This document shows positions 27,792 to 37,507 of a DNA stretch of 64,000 nt, piece by piece. Origin of the DNA: Paenibacillus massiliensis 2301065 = DSM 16942. Its GTDB lineage: Bacteria; Bacillota; Bacilli; Paenibacillales; Paenibacillaceae. Under the pieces are notes generated by a model. It made no database searches, was not told the DNA's origin, and saw only the letters and a list, made by a program, of their open reading frames with translations. The stretch is from positions 124,001-188,000 of the forward strand of contig NZ_KB898188.1 of NCBI RefSeq assembly GCF_000377505.1. The letters run 5' to 3'. The number at the start of each line of letters is the position of its first letter. Within the stretch, counting starts at the first letter, position 1. A program made the translations under genes and the position numbers.

Positions 27792-28601
27792 TTATATTTG
27801 CCTCTTTACATCTACGATTCTCTCAGGATGTGTATAGACATTGCAAGTGTCATTACGAATAAAACCTACGGTCGTAATACCTAGCTGCTCTGCAAGCTCC
27901 AACGCTAGCGCTGTTGGCGCAGACTTGGAGAGGACAATCTCGCAGCCAATCTTCGATACCTTCATCAGGATCTCAGAAGATATCCGTCCACTGAATACAA
28001 TCACCTTATCATTGAGGGCTAGTCCCTCTTTCAGACAATGACCATAGATTTTATCCAGAGCATTGTGACGTCCAATATCGCATCTAGCCAGCAATATCCC
28101 CTGTGAATCACACAAGGCTGCATTGTGCACCCCACCGGTGCGGTGGAACAGATCCGTCTGTGCGAGTACCTCATGCATCAGCTTGAAGCACTCCTGGAAG
28201 GACAGCCTGATATGAACATCATCCATACTTTTTGCTGTCCGCGCATCGTTGAAGAATACAAATCCAGGGCGGCTCATGCCACAACAAGAAGTAATGTAAC
28301 GCTTGGTGTACATCTGCTTATGAAGAAGGCTAGGCCGCTGAGTTCGAACATGAACAAAGCCGGCCTCCTCCTGTACCCATAAGTCCTGAATATCGCTATA
28401 GTCCTTAATGATTCCTTCTGACGCTAAATATCCAACAGCCATGTCTTCAATATACTCCGGTGAGCATATCATCGTGGCCAGCTCCTCCCCATTCACTTTC
28501 ACCGTGACGGGGTGCTCGGTCACAATCAGGTCATCCTCTGCAGCTACCTGGCCATGTTCATAACGAATGACACGCTGTGAACGCTGTAGTGGTAAACTCA
28601 T
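27792..28601 (-). CDS. fdhD: Formate dehydrogenase accessory sulfurtransferase FdhD
   Basis: 269 residues. FdhD passes sulfur from IscS to the molybdenum cofactor before insertion into formate dehydrogenase. The conserved cysteine loop TSCCGMSR (near residue 122), FHRTGGVHNAAL, DIGRHNALDKIYGH and FSGRISSEILMKV are all present, as is the C-terminal GFIRNDTCNVYTHPERI. Start ATG 28601, with GGGATGAG upstream, six bases after the DUF2294 gene. The location opposite fdhA fits the maturation role. Confidence 0.95.
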   Translation of the reverse strand: MSLPLQRSQRVIRYEHGQVAAEDDLIVTEHPVTVKVNGEELATMICSPEYIEDMAVGYLASEGIIKDYSDIQDLWVQEEAGFVHVRTQRPSLLHKQMYTKRYITSCCGMSRPGFVFFNDARTAKSMDDVHIRLSFQECFKLMHEVLAQTDLFHRTGGVHNAALCDSQGILLARCDIGRHNALDKIYGHCLKEGLALNDKVIVFSGRISSEILMKVSKIGCEIVLSKSAPTALALELAEQLGITTVGFIRNDTCNVYTHPERIVDVKRQI

Positions 28602-28607
28602 CGCATC

Positions 28608-28955
28608 TCATCCCTGTTCAATATTTTTTTCAAAAAGAAACACAGACACGGCTACATCCTCATCCACCTTAATATCCGAGAATAAATGAATTAGCCTTGA
28701 GCCGCATAGCTCCTCCATCCCGTCTGGAACATGATTCTCATAGAGCTTCTTGATCATATGCGTCCTTGCACTGTGCACCATCTGTACCCCTTCTGTGGTC
28801 TTGGCAATGAATTTCTCCGTTGGCGTAAAGTTCCCGTACATCTTCGTAATTGCCATGTTCTCCACAAATGTCGTGTGAATCCGCTCTGGACCCTTCCCAA
28901 AGGTATCTTTTCTAACTTTTCTCACAATCTCGTTAAAAGCAGCTTCTTTCTTCAT
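28608..28955 (-). CDS. DUF2294-family protein
   Basis: 115 residues. It matches the DUF2294 type: GKGPERIHTTFVENMAITKMYGNFTPTEKFI near the N-terminus and HSARTHMIKKLYE in the middle. Members are small soluble proteins often encoded near formate dehydrogenase or Na+-linked genes in Bacilli; their function is not established. It is the first gene of the leftward fdhD operon and shares the intergenic region with fdhA. Start ATG 28955 after GGGGGA. Confidence 0.75.
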   Translation of the reverse strand: MKKEAAFNEIVRKVRKDTFGKGPERIHTTFVENMAITKMYGNFTPTEKFIAKTTEGVQMVHSARTHMIKKLYENHVPDGMEELCGSRLIHLFSDIKVDEDVAVSVFLFEKNIEQG

Positions 28956-29027
28956 GCAAATCCCCCAAAGATAAGAAATGAATACATCCTATTTCATTGC
29001 AGAAGTGCCGATTCTCAAGATGCAGTC

Positions 29028-29055
29028 TTGTTTTTTTGTCATGTAGTAGTATAAT
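29028..29055 (+). promoter_or_regulatory. SigA-type promoter of fdhA
   Basis: TTGTTT (29028-29033), a 16-base spacer and a perfect TATAAT (29050-29055). The transcript would start near 29062 and have a leader of about 214 bases. Confidence 0.55.
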
Positions 29056-29121
29056 CTAATTAGTCGTAAATTTGTCAAATATTTTAGGATTGATCCATTG
29101 GTAGGTCATTGCTAATGAATT

Positions 29122-29181
29122 ACTCCACTTTAAATGTATGGTCCGAGGTATCGGATTTTACATTTGGGGTGGAGTTTTTTT
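29122..29181 (+). terminator. Terminator-like hairpin in the fdhA leader (possible attenuator)
   Basis: A long, interrupted stem: ACTCCAC (29122-29128) with GTGGAGT (29169-29175), AAATGTA (29132-29138) with TACATTT (29159-29165) and TCCGA (29142-29146) with TCGGA (29151-29155), followed by a seven-T run. No rightward gene ends here, so it would stop the fdhA transcript itself. Confidence 0.65.
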
Positions 29182-29275
29182 ATGGCCATTTTTACGAAAA
29201 TGGAAATGGCATACAGTCGAGATTGTGCATACATACGCAAGACTCTGTGCCAAGAAATCGTAAAGGAGCATCTGT

Positions 29276-32212
29276 ATGAACGAGCAAACGATTAAGGTTG
29301 TCGTGAATGGAGGTACCTATGAGGTGTCACCAGGCGCAAATGTCATCGACGTCATTAACTTTGCCAATATCGCCCATCCACAAATTTGCCATGTTCCCGA
29401 AGTTGACCCCATCCAGACCTGTGACACCTGTATCGTTGAGATTGACGGGCAGCTTAAGCGCGCCTGCTCCACCAAGGTTCAGGCAGGCATGAACATCATC
29501 ACCAATTCCCCCTCCGCCAAGGCAGCACAGACCGAAGGCATGGATCGGCTGCTGGAAAATCACATGCTATATTGCACGGTATGTGACAATAACAATGGGA
29601 ATTGCAAGCTACACAACACCGTCGAGATGATGGAGGTTGAGCATCAGAAATATCCATATCGTCCCAAGGTAGCCCCCTCTGAGGTAGATATGTCGCACCC
29701 CTTCTATCGCTATGATCCAAATCAATGCATTGCTTGTGGTCAATGCGTAGAAGTATGTCAGAACCTCCAAGTGAATGAGACTCTGTCCATCGACTGGGAG
29801 GCAGACATTCCACGAGTGATCTGGGACCAAGGCTCTTCCATCAATGATTCTTCCTGCGTGAGCTGTGGTCAATGCGTTACTATTTGCCCATGCAACGCTC
29901 TAATGGAGAAGTCTATGCTGGGTGAGGCTGGATTCATGTCCGGCATAGGTGAAGAGCTGCTGAATCCGATGGTTGATCTGATTAAAGAAGTAGAACCTGG
30001 ATACAGCGGCATATTCGCGATTTCCGAGATGGAAGCTGCCATGCGTGAGACCCGGACCCGCAAGACGAAGACCGTCTGTACCTTCTGCGGCGTAGGCTGC
30101 TCCTTCGAGGTCTGGACCAAGGGGCGCCATATTCTGAAAATCCAGCCTTCCCATGATGCCCCGGTGAACGCCATTTCCACCTGTGTGAAGGGTAAATTCG
30201 GCTGGGACTTTGTCAACAGTGACCAGCGCTTGACGACTCCACTCATTCGCCAAGGGGAAGAATTCGTAGAAGCTACCTGGGAAGAGGCCTTCTCCCTGAT
30301 TGCTGATCGCATGGGTACGATTAAGAAAGATTATGGCTCTGACAAGATTGGATTTATCTCCTCCTCCAAGATTACGAATGAAGAGAATTATGTCATTCAG
30401 AAGCTGGCACGTCAGGTCTTCGGTACGAACAACATTGATAACTGCTCCCGGTACTGCCAATCCCCTGCATCGGATGGCCTGATGTCCACGGTAGGAATCG
30501 GCGGGGATGCAGGAACAATTCAGGACATCTCTGCTGCAGGCTTGGTTATTCTGATCGGCTGTGCACCAGCGGAAGGACATCCAGTCCTGGCAACTCGTAT
30601 TAAGCGAGCACATAAGCTGCACGGGCAAAAGTTGATCGTGGCTGACTTGCGCAAGCACGAGATGGCAGAGCGGTCCGATCTGTTCATCCATCCGAAGCAA
30701 GGGACGGACTTCGTCTGGCTTAGCGCAGTGACCAAATACATCATTGATCAAGGCTGGCATGACCTGAGCTTCATTGAGAATCACGTTAATTTCTTTGCAG
30801 ACTATGAGTCGGTGCTAGAGCCATACACATTGGAATTCGCTGAGCAAGAGACCGGTATTTCCAGAGCAGAATTAATCTCGATCGCCGAAATGATTCGTGA
30901 TGCGGATGGAACGGCCATCTGCTGGGGCATGGGTGTCACTCAGAATATCGCTGGCTCGCATACCTCCGCAGCCATCTCCAATCTGCTGCTGACTACAGGG
31001 AACTATATGCGTTCAGGCGCCGGGGCCTATCCATTGCGAGGACATAACAATGTCCAGGGTGCATGCGATATGGGGACATTACCGCCATGGCTGCCTGGCT
31101 ATCAGCATGTCTCCAATGACGAGGCACGAATGAGATTCGAGGCAGCTTACGGAACACCGATCTCTCCACTACCAGGCAAGGACAATATCAAAATGCTAGA
31201 TGACATTGAGCATGGTGAAATGAAGGCGATGTATCTCGTAGGTGAGGACATGGCATGGGTTGATTCCAATGCGAACCACGTTCATGAAGTACTGGAGAAG
31301 CTGGACTTCTTCGTCGTTCAGGATGTGTTCCTGTCTACGACCGCTCAGTTCGCAGATGTAATTCTGCCAGCGGCACCTTCATTGGAGAAGGACGGTACCT
31401 TCACGAACACCGAGCGCCGGGTTCAAAGACTGTATCAAGCATTGGATTTGGTGGGCGACTCGAAGCCTGACTGGTGGATTACCACACAAATTGCCAAAGC
31501 CATGGGCTATGACTGGGGCTACACACATCCATCCGACATTTTTGCCGAGATGGCCAGCCTGACTCCATTCTTCTCTGGGTGTAGTTACGAGATGCTAGAG
31601 GACTGGGGAAGCTTCATGTGGGGCTCGGATACGGGAGAGAGCACACCACTTCTCTACACAGATGGGTTTTATTTCCCCGATAAAAAGGCACGCTTCTCAC
31701 TGGTAGAGTACGTTCCGCCTGTAGAGTATCCGAAGGAATATGATCTCGTCTTGAACAACGGGCGTCTGCTAGAGCATTTTCATGAGGGGAATCTGACCAA
31801 GAAATCGAAAGGGATCAATCAGAAATTCCCTGATGTGTTCGTTGAGGTATCACCTGAGCTTGCCCATGAACGCGGCATCGAGAGCGGGTCTCTAGTTAGA
31901 CTGGAATCCCCATACGGGGCGATTAAGCTCAGTGCACTAGTCACAGACCGTGTTCGGGGCCATGAAGTGTATGTGCCCATGCACTCCAACAGCCATGAAA
32001 GTGCAGTCAACCTACTGACAGGTACCGCGCTGGATGTACGCACACGGACCCCTGCTTACAAACAGACCAAGGTGCGTATGCAGATTCTGAACGTGAAGGG
32101 CGTGAACCCTCTGCCTCCGACAAATCCGCGCTACAAGAAGCGCAACCCGCAAGCAGGTGTTGAGGTAGAGCGGAAGTGGAACCGATCTGACTTCGTATCG
32201 TTGGTCAAATAG
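29276..32212 (+). CDS. fdhA: Formate dehydrogenase alpha subunit (molybdopterin, multi-FeS)
   Basis: 978 residues. Domains in order: an N-terminal 2Fe-2S ferredoxin-like domain (CHVPEVDPIQTCDTC), a His/Cys cluster segment, two 4Fe-4S motifs (CIACGQCVEVC and CVSCGQCVTIC), the CTFCGVGC cluster of the molybdopterin core, the bis-MGD catalytic domain, and the C-terminal molydopterin-dinucleotide-binding domain (LNNGRLLEHFHEGN). The Mo ligand position is Cys394 in CSRYC, so it is a Cys and not a Sec enzyme. It resembles B. subtilis YrhE/YjgC. It oxidises formate to CO2; the electron acceptor is uncertain. First gene of a two-gene operon with the DUF1641 gene. Confidence 0.93.
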   Translation: MNEQTIKVVVNGGTYEVSPGANVIDVINFANIAHPQICHVPEVDPIQTCDTCIVEIDGQLKRACSTKVQAGMNIITNSPSAKAAQTEGMDRLLENHMLYCTVCDNNNGNCKLHNTVEMMEVEHQKYPYRPKVAPSEVDMSHPFYRYDPNQCIACGQCVEVCQNLQVNETLSIDWEADIPRVIWDQGSSINDSSCVSCGQCVTICPCNALMEKSMLGEAGFMSGIGEELLNPMVDLIKEVEPGYSGIFAISEMEAAMRETRTRKTKTVCTFCGVGCSFEVWTKGRHILKIQPSHDAPVNAISTCVKGKFGWDFVNSDQRLTTPLIRQGEEFVEATWEEAFSLIADRMGTIKKDYGSDKIGFISSSKITNEENYVIQKLARQVFGTNNIDNCSRYCQSPASDGLMSTVGIGGDAGTIQDISAAGLVILIGCAPAEGHPVLATRIKRAHKLHGQKLIVADLRKHEMAERSDLFIHPKQGTDFVWLSAVTKYIIDQGWHDLSFIENHVNFFADYESVLEPYTLEFAEQETGISRAELISIAEMIRDADGTAICWGMGVTQNIAGSHTSAAISNLLLTTGNYMRSGAGAYPLRGHNNVQGACDMGTLPPWLPGYQHVSNDEARMRFEAAYGTPISPLPGKDNIKMLDDIEHGEMKAMYLVGEDMAWVDSNANHVHEVLEKLDFFVVQDVFLSTTAQFADVILPAAPSLEKDGTFTNTERRVQRLYQALDLVGDSKPDWWITTQIAKAMGYDWGYTHPSDIFAEMASLTPFFSGCSYEMLEDWGSFMWGSDTGESTPLLYTDGFYFPDKKARFSLVEYVPPVEYPKEYDLVLNNGRLLEHFHEGNLTKKSKGINQKFPDVFVEVSPELAHERGIESGSLVRLESPYGAIKLSALVTDRVRGHEVYVPMHSNSHESAVNLLTGTALDVRTRTPAYKQTKVRMQILNVKGVNPLPPTNPRYKKRNPQAGVEVERKWNRSDFVSLVK

Positions 32213-32236
32213 AATACCAGAGGAGGCCATTCAACT

Positions 32237-32734
32237 ATGGCAAAACCCATCTCCATCGTCAAAAAACGCCTGCTCACAGAGGAAGAGCTGCAGGAGAAGA
32301 CAATTCTCCAACTGAAACAGCAGCTCGCTGAGAGTAATGAGGCACTAGAGAAATCATTATCCATCTTAAATGAGCTCCATAACAGCGGCATACTGGAGGC
32401 TGCCGAGTCCTTGCTGCAAGCAAGAGCCAATATCGCTGAGATTGCCCTCGGGCAAGTGTCACGCCCCGAGGTGACGAACCTGATTAATCACGGAATGGCA
32501 GCGGCTGGTGCACTAACCAGCCTTGATCCTGCTTATACAAAGAGCCTTATGGATGGGCTCAAGTCCGGGATTACCGAGGCACAGACGACCACCGCAGCAT
32601 CCAGCAAGACCAGTCTGTGGTCAATATCAAAATCGCTTCGCGATCCCGACATTTTACGAGCGCTAAGCTTCGGGCTCAGCTTCCTCAAGGGGCTAGGACG
32701 CTCACTTAAAAATCCGAATTCGCCGCATAATTAG
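32237..32734 (+). CDS. DUF1641-family protein, formate dehydrogenase partner
   Basis: 165 residues. DUF1641 signature: a charged N-terminal helix, then LNELHNSGILEAAESLLQAR, and the C-terminal SLRDPDILRALSFGLSFLKGLGRSL. B. subtilis YrhD and YjgD are of this family and are encoded directly after the formate dehydrogenase subunit, as here. Recent work treats them as a small subunit of the dehydrogenase, but the exact role is unsettled. Start ATG 32237 after GAGGAGG; 24 bases follow fdhA. Confidence 0.85.
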   Translation: MAKPISIVKKRLLTEEELQEKTILQLKQQLAESNEALEKSLSILNELHNSGILEAAESLLQARANIAEIALGQVSRPEVTNLINHGMAAAGALTSLDPAYTKSLMDGLKSGITEAQTTTAASSKTSLWSISKSLRDPDILRALSFGLSFLKGLGRSLKNPNSPHN

Positions 32735-32786
32735 TCTCTGTCTGATCAAGCTAGATTTGATCCGCAACCATAGATATTATAGGAAT

Positions 32787-32816
32787 CCCCCTTTCTCGCA
32801 TCAGCGGCAAAGGGGG
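32787..32816 (+). terminator. Hairpin downstream of the formate dehydrogenase operon
   Basis: CCCCCTTT pairs with AAAGGGGG around a 14-base loop, 53 bases after the DUF1641 stop. The following T tract is poor, so its strength is doubtful. Confidence 0.45.
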
Positions 32817-32877
32817 GCCTATAACTCTGCTGTAATTCTGCTATCATTCTGCTTCGATTCCATTTACTACTTGAAAT

Positions 32878-33585
32878 CTATTCAATTACTTCCTCCAGCC
32901 TGATCCTATCGTTATAAATCAACCTCTGTCGCTTCGGTAATAACATATCCCGATGAAAATGACCAAAGTACCACTGCTTATATGTCGTTCTGCCCTCCAC
33001 ACCGTCGAAATATGCATGCATCTCGTCCAATTCCATATGGATTCCACAGTGCTCCTTAATGTAGCTAAGGGCACCCGTCGAGCATGTATGCGTCAATATG
33101 TAGTCTACCTGCCAATTGTGCTTTTCCAAATTCTGCAGACCCTCTTCATACTCTGCCTGTGATGGCATCTCCCGTCTCCACCATGACTTCCCTTCCTTGC
33201 GATATTCAATGTCATGGGATGCTGCTCCCCCAAAGGTAAAGAACGTCTGTCCTTCTATGGTGAATACCTGACCTCGCATCAGATGAATGATGCTATCGTT
33301 GATTCTATGTATGCGCCCCCCATTCCACTGCTCGGTCGGATATGCTTCCAGCAAGTCAAAATTCTCATGATTCCCATCAATGAACAGTGTCGTGAACGGC
33401 TTGGTGTGCTGAAGCCACTTCAGCCAGTATTGATCCTCTTTGCTCCCGTCCCAGACCAGTCCAAAATCACCTGTTACAATCACATAATCATGCTTGGATA
33501 GCTCCTTCTGCTCCGGGAAATTTCTCGTATTGAAGCGCTGACCGACACTTATCGTTCCATGAATATCACCTGTGATGTAGATCAT
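32878..33585 (-). CDS. Calcineurin-like metallophosphoesterase
   Basis: 235 residues. Metal-binding motifs in order: GDIHG (6-10 region), TGDFGLVWD, DGNHENFD and a later HTCSTG...WYFGHFHRD with the closing GHxH. The two-metal phosphoesterase fold covers nucleotide, protein and phosphodiester substrates; nothing here picks one. Single gene convergent with the DUF1641 gene. Start ATG 33585 with GGAGGAG seven bases upstream. Confidence 0.85.
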   Translation of the reverse strand: MIYITGDIHGTISVGQRFNTRNFPEQKELSKHDYVIVTGDFGLVWDGSKEDQYWLKWLQHTKPFTTLFIDGNHENFDLLEAYPTEQWNGGRIHRINDSIIHLMRGQVFTIEGQTFFTFGGAASHDIEYRKEGKSWWRREMPSQAEYEEGLQNLEKHNWQVDYILTHTCSTGALSYIKEHCGIHMELDEMHAYFDGVEGRTTYKQWYFGHFHRDMLLPKRQRLIYNDRIRLEEVIE

Positions 33586-33763
33586 AATGAACTCCTCCCC
33601 GGGCCTAACTCTTTACCTGCCAGATGCCGATATTTAAAATTAATACCAATATCGTTATCGTAATTACATGAATTTTACGCAAGCGGGGGCTTACAAGCAA
33701 TACATAGAACAGCTTATTAGCTCATATGCAGTATGAATGATGTCAGGGGGAGCACGTTAACGG

Positions 33764-35482
33764 ATGAATACTTTGTTTATGCGTATTTTTTTATTTTTTT
33801 CCTGTCTTTTGTTAGGAGCAGGAGTCATCTTAGGACTAACGCTGTATCGCACCTCGGCACAGCTGGTAGAGCAGTCCATGGGTATGCAGGCACAAGCCGT
33901 TGCTGAACGAGCTGTACAATTGATCGATACCGCTCAATATGCACCGCTTAGCACAGGACTGAGCAAGACGAGTTATTACGAGGTGCTGCGCGATCAGCTA
34001 AGTCAGCTCCGTGAGGCTAACGGACTTAAATATTTGTACACCCTTGGTGTACGCGAGGAAAGTGGCTCTCCATCGTATTATTATGTCGTCGACGGTGCTG
34101 CTGCGGATGTGAGTGAGGATGATTTCTCTCCATATGGCTCAATCGAAGAAACGCACTATGAAGGCATGCTACAGGCCTTTAGCCAGAATGAAGCTGTCCG
34201 GGGCGAGCTCACAAGCGATGAGTATGGGGCCACAATTACAGCCTATGTACCGATCCATAGCGAGAGCGGAGAAGTCCTTGGCCTGGTGGGGGCTGATCTG
34301 GATTCGACCGCCGTCTATGAGCTGATGGCACAGAACCGGCTTACGATGATCTGGACTGCACTGGGAATTGTGTTGCTCAGTGTGCTACTGGTCTATCTGT
34401 TTGCTCATATCCTGACCCGCCCGCTGGTTAGACTCAGACAGAACATTGCTCAGGTTGGCCAAGGTGACCTGACCGTCAATGTGGAGCTTGGCTCCAAGGA
34501 TGAGATTGGACAGCTGGCATGGGAGTTCAAGCGTCTGGTCACCGATACACGTGAGGTCATGAGTGGGATTCGCCAAGACTCTGATTCTCTGCTTCAAGCC
34601 GCTGAAGATGTATCGAGGCATTCACGAACTACCGCAGAAGCCAGTCAGCAGATCGTTGTGCATACTCAAGATTCAGCCAAGGGGGCCTCCGAGCAGGTCG
34701 CACGAGCCGGTGAAATTACAGCCTCCATGGAGGAGATTACACGTAGCATGCAGCATATCTCTCAGGCCGCCTCAGTCGTTGCGGACATATCCCGGGATAC
34801 GACCCATAATGCTGTGAAAGGACAAGAACAAATCCATACCGCAATCGGCAGCATGGATCGAATCCATAAAGCCAATGCCCAGATGGCCAGCTCTACATCG
34901 CAGATGGAACAGTATTCGGGCAAGATTGAGTCCGTAGTGCATCTTATGAATAATATTGCCTCTCAGACGAAGCTACTTGCCTTGAATGCCAGCATTGAGG
35001 CCGCACGCTCGGGAGAGCACGGCAAAGGCTTCGCTGTCGTTGCCTCGGAGGTTCAGAAGCTTGCAGGTGAATCCGAGCATTCGTCCAGGCATGTATCCGA
35101 ATTGATTGCAGAAATGACACGACAGACGGCTGTATTGGCTGACCACATGGCTGCCAGTACCACTGAAGTACAGACAGGGCTTGCAGTCATTCAGGAAGCA
35201 GGCAGATCCTTTGGTTCTATTCATGCAGGGGTCGAGAGCATGGACGAGCGACTGCATGAAGTCTCTGCAGCCTCGGAGCAGCTATCTGCAGGTGCCGAGG
35301 AGGTATCAGCCGCCATTGAGGACATGGAGCTCATCTCCCGCGACTCCTCCTTCAGCATTCAGGAAGTGTCCGCTGCGACAGTGAGCCAGCTGCAATCTAT
35401 GGACGAGATGAAGGGCTCGGCAGAATCACTGCGTGAGCTATCCAGTAATCTGAACACGCTAATCAGCCGCTTCAAAATTTGA
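33764..35482 (+). CDS. Methyl-accepting chemotaxis protein
   Basis: 572 residues. An N-terminal membrane segment (about 5-27), an extracellular Cache-like sensor (30-190), a second segment (about 192-214), a HAMP domain (ending [18 protein letters not shown]) and a long coiled coil with the conserved hairpin tip [37 protein letters not shown]. It signals to CheA/CheW at the membrane; the ligand is unknown. It is monocistronic and followed by its own terminator. The spacing from GGGGGAG to ATG 33764 is longish (11 bases). Confidence 0.92.
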   Translation: MNTLFMRIFLFFSCLLLGAGVILGLTLYRTSAQLVEQSMGMQAQAVAERAVQLIDTAQYAPLSTGLSKTSYYEVLRDQLSQLREANGLKYLYTLGVREESGSPSYYYVVDGAAADVSEDDFSPYGSIEETHYEGMLQAFSQNEAVRGELTSDEYGATITAYVPIHSESGEVLGLVGADLDSTAVYELMAQNRLTMIWTALGIVLLSVLLVYLFAHILTRPLVRLRQNIAQVGQGDLTVNVELGSKDEIGQLAWEFKRLVTDTREVMSGIRQDSDSLLQAAEDVSRHSRTTAEASQQIVVHTQDSAKGASEQVARAGEITASMEEITRSMQHISQAASVVADISRDTTHNAVKGQEQIHTAIGSMDRIHKANAQMASSTSQMEQYSGKIESVVHLMNNIASQTKLLALNASIEAARSGEHGKGFAVVASEVQKLAGESEHSSRHVSELIAEMTRQTAVLADHMAASTTEVQTGLAVIQEAGRSFGSIHAGVESMDERLHEVSAASEQLSAGAEEVSAAIEDMELISRDSSFSIQEVSAATVSQLQSMDEMKGSAESLRELSSNLNTLISRFKI

Positions 35483-35505
35483 ATATTTAATACATTCTCG
35501 TAGAG

Positions 35506-35560
35506 ACGACGACTCACTCTCCCGTGGCCCATAGCTGCGATGTAGTGAATCGTCGTTTTT
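35506..35560 (+). terminator. Terminator of the chemotaxis receptor gene
   Basis: ACGACGActCACT pairs with AGTGaaTCGTCGT with one mismatch, followed by TTTTT. It lies 24 bases after the stop codon. Confidence 0.7.
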
Positions 35561-35579
35561 GTATCTATAACTTCTACTT

Positions 35580-36467
35580 CTATTTCACCTCAAAAGCGTC
35601 CCGAAATGCTCCGATAGTCCGTCCATCGGCTTTACGGTCCAGCACTGCGAATTCAATACGTTCAAACAAACTACCATAATTCTCATCTACAATGACCTTA
35701 CGGAACCACTCTGCTACCTCCACCGGGTTATGACGGAATACGCCGCATCCGTATGCTCCGAGAATGAGTGTATCCATTCCCTGCTCTGCCACGACCGCCA
35801 GAATTCCGCGAATGCGGTTCAGCATAACTTCTGCGATGCGTTCTACATTCTCCGATTCACGCTCACGCACAACACCTGCATTAACAGCTGGAGCAGTGAT
35901 CATCGACACACAATATGGCTCCTCCAGCAGCCCTCCATCATCTGCACGAAATACGGGTACCTCTGGAGAAAAGATCATGTAATCCGAATAGAGGCACGTG
36001 CCTAAGCGCTTGTTGAACTTATACATTTCCTCCATCTGTACGATGGAAGGATACAATGCTGAGGAGCGTGCAAGGCTTTCTTCCTGAGCCTGACTTCCTC
36101 CGAGAAAGCCGCCACCAGGATTTTTGGCAGAAGCAAAATTAAGGCACACTACATGCGCTCGCCCTTCCTTTGCAACCAAGCGTTGTGCTGCTTCCAGTGT
36201 TGTCTCTGCAGTCACATGAATTTCAGTAGTCCTCTCGGTTCCGTTGGCAGTTCGATTAGCAGTACTAATTGTCGCTTCCATTCGTTCTCTAATGGTCGGA
36301 AGCTCATCCGGTGCATATAATTTTGCCTCGGCAATCGTCTTGGCTATTTGCGCCTGAATCTGAATCACTTTTCCAACAGGGTGGGTATAGCCACCCTCCT
36401 CTATAATCTTGAGCGTTTCCTCTGCCCAACGTGATCGAATCACTCGTTGATGATGGGTCTGACTCAT
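35580..36467 (-). CDS. Bacterial PARG-like macrodomain protein (TIGR02452 family)
   Basis: 295 residues. The poly(ADP-ribose) glycohydrolase signature is complete: GGG (118-120) followed by QEE (128-130) in NPGGGFLGGSQAQEESLAR, with the later ILGAYGCGVFRHNP macrodomain phosphate loop. Bacterial members (TIGR02452, DUF2263) fold as macrodomains and some remove ADP-ribose from proteins or nucleic acids. No ADP-ribosyltransferase gene is adjacent, so the target is unknown. Single gene, with AT-rich DNA upstream. Confidence 0.85.
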   Translation of the reverse strand: MSQTHHQRVIRSRWAEETLKIIEEGGYTHPVGKVIQIQAQIAKTIAEAKLYAPDELPTIRERMEATISTANRTANGTERTTEIHVTAETTLEAAQRLVAKEGRAHVVCLNFASAKNPGGGFLGGSQAQEESLARSSALYPSIVQMEEMYKFNKRLGTCLYSDYMIFSPEVPVFRADDGGLLEEPYCVSMITAPAVNAGVVRERESENVERIAEVMLNRIRGILAVVAEQGMDTLILGAYGCGVFRHNPVEVAEWFRKVIVDENYGSLFERIEFAVLDRKADGRTIGAFRDAFEVK

Positions 36468-36895
36468 TTGGTATCACTCCATTGTAGATATAATTTGAAT
36501 CCAGTAATTGATATTATATTGATATTAATTAATTGTTATTAACAATGCGATAATAATAATCCACTGAGATAAGAAAGTCAATATCCTTTAACCGCTGCAG
36601 CCCTTACAACTTGGAGCTTGTGCTCTTTTGTTCTATACCTTAAGTCAAAAACAAAGTGATTATTTCCCAGGAAAAGATCCTCAAAAGCTAGCAACATGCT
36701 GCAGTTAGGTACTGTGAGGTAATGTGATTTGTATTGCACACTTCCAGCTTACAATAATCGAATTGTTCAGCTCCGCTGAAAGCTTGTACACTCTATGATC
36801 TCTTAAAAAAACAGCCTGATCCAAAGGAGTGAGTTCCCCTTCGATCAGGCTGTTTGTCAAATTATAGAATCAGATGAACAAGTGAAGCTCACTTC
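36468..36895. other. Intergenic region with terminator
   Basis: A 428-base stretch. Near 36500-36560 it is very AT-rich (promoter of the PARG-like gene). At 36805-36854 there is a terminator for the gene to the right. Nothing else was recognised. Confidence 0.45.
36805..36854 (-). terminator. Terminator of the NTF2-like gene
   Basis: Reading leftward, AACAGCCTGATC pairs perfectly with GATCAGGCTGTT and is followed by seven T residues. Confidence 0.85.
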
Positions 36896-37348
36896 TCACT
36901 TCTCCTCCATGTCCAGACGAAGACGCTTCAGTGTTGTGTGCTTAATTACCCATTGACCATCAAGCTGAACAAATGTCTCATGGTAATGCCCATAGCCACG
37001 GAATGACTTATTTGGGTTCTCTGCTGGGAATTGAACCAAATCCTCCATCGCAGAGATGACCTTCGCTTCATTTTCCGAGACAAACTCAACCTCTACACTG
37101 TGAATATGGTGCACGGAGACAGTGACATCCACCAAGTCACGAAACACCTTTACAATCGTATCGCGTCCTTCCAGGAGTGGTATGGGATTACCCTCCGTGC
37201 TGAAATCAGCTACCGCATCAGGAGCGAATACCTCACCCAGCTTGTCCCACTGCTTCGTGTCGATGTAGCGACAATATCTTGCCTTGGTATTCCTGATGTT
37301 CTCCAAGCTGATCAGTTGTTCGATCGCGGTAACAGATGATGAGTTCAT
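36896..37348 (-). CDS. SnoaL/NTF2-like protein
   Basis: 150 residues of the SnoaL_4 type NTF2-like cone fold: an N-terminal helix (ENIRNTKARYCRYIDTKQWDKL), FAPDAVADFS, the HHIHSVEVEFVSENEAKVISAMED strands and a terminal WVIKHTTLKRLR strand. Relatives include cyclases, isomerases and dehydratases acting on small organic ligands; many are of unknown function. Start ATG 37348 follows GGAGGG; the frame is open to 37375. Monocistronic with its own terminator. Confidence 0.78.
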   Translation of the reverse strand: MNSSSVTAIEQLISLENIRNTKARYCRYIDTKQWDKLGEVFAPDAVADFSTEGNPIPLLEGRDTIVKVFRDLVDVTVSVHHIHSVEVEFVSENEAKVISAMEDLVQFPAENPNKSFRGYGHYHETFVQLDGQWVIKHTTLKRLRLDMEEK

Positions 37349-37507
37349 GATTAGTCCCTCCGCAGTCATATTCATATTAATTCAACATTCCATATTGTAC
37401 CATTATTTTAATGCTGCTTCAATGAAGCAAGGATGAACCGTATCGGATCTGCTGTAGTTGCAGCATATAGATAGGCCTACCTGAACATGTGAAGGAAGCC
37501 CTCTCCA

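Larger units (their letters stand above)
28956..29275. other. Divergent control region of the formate dehydrogenase locus
   Basis: Holds the rightward promoter (29028-29055), the terminator-like hairpin (29122-29181), a small hairpin CCATTTT-TACG-AAAATGG (29185-29202) and the fdhA ribosome binding site AAAGGAG. Confidence 0.6.

Noticed and set aside
29308-32100. Long antisense frames opposite fdhA (for example 29900-30784)
   Set aside because: They follow codon-bias shadows of fdhA and have no supporting features.
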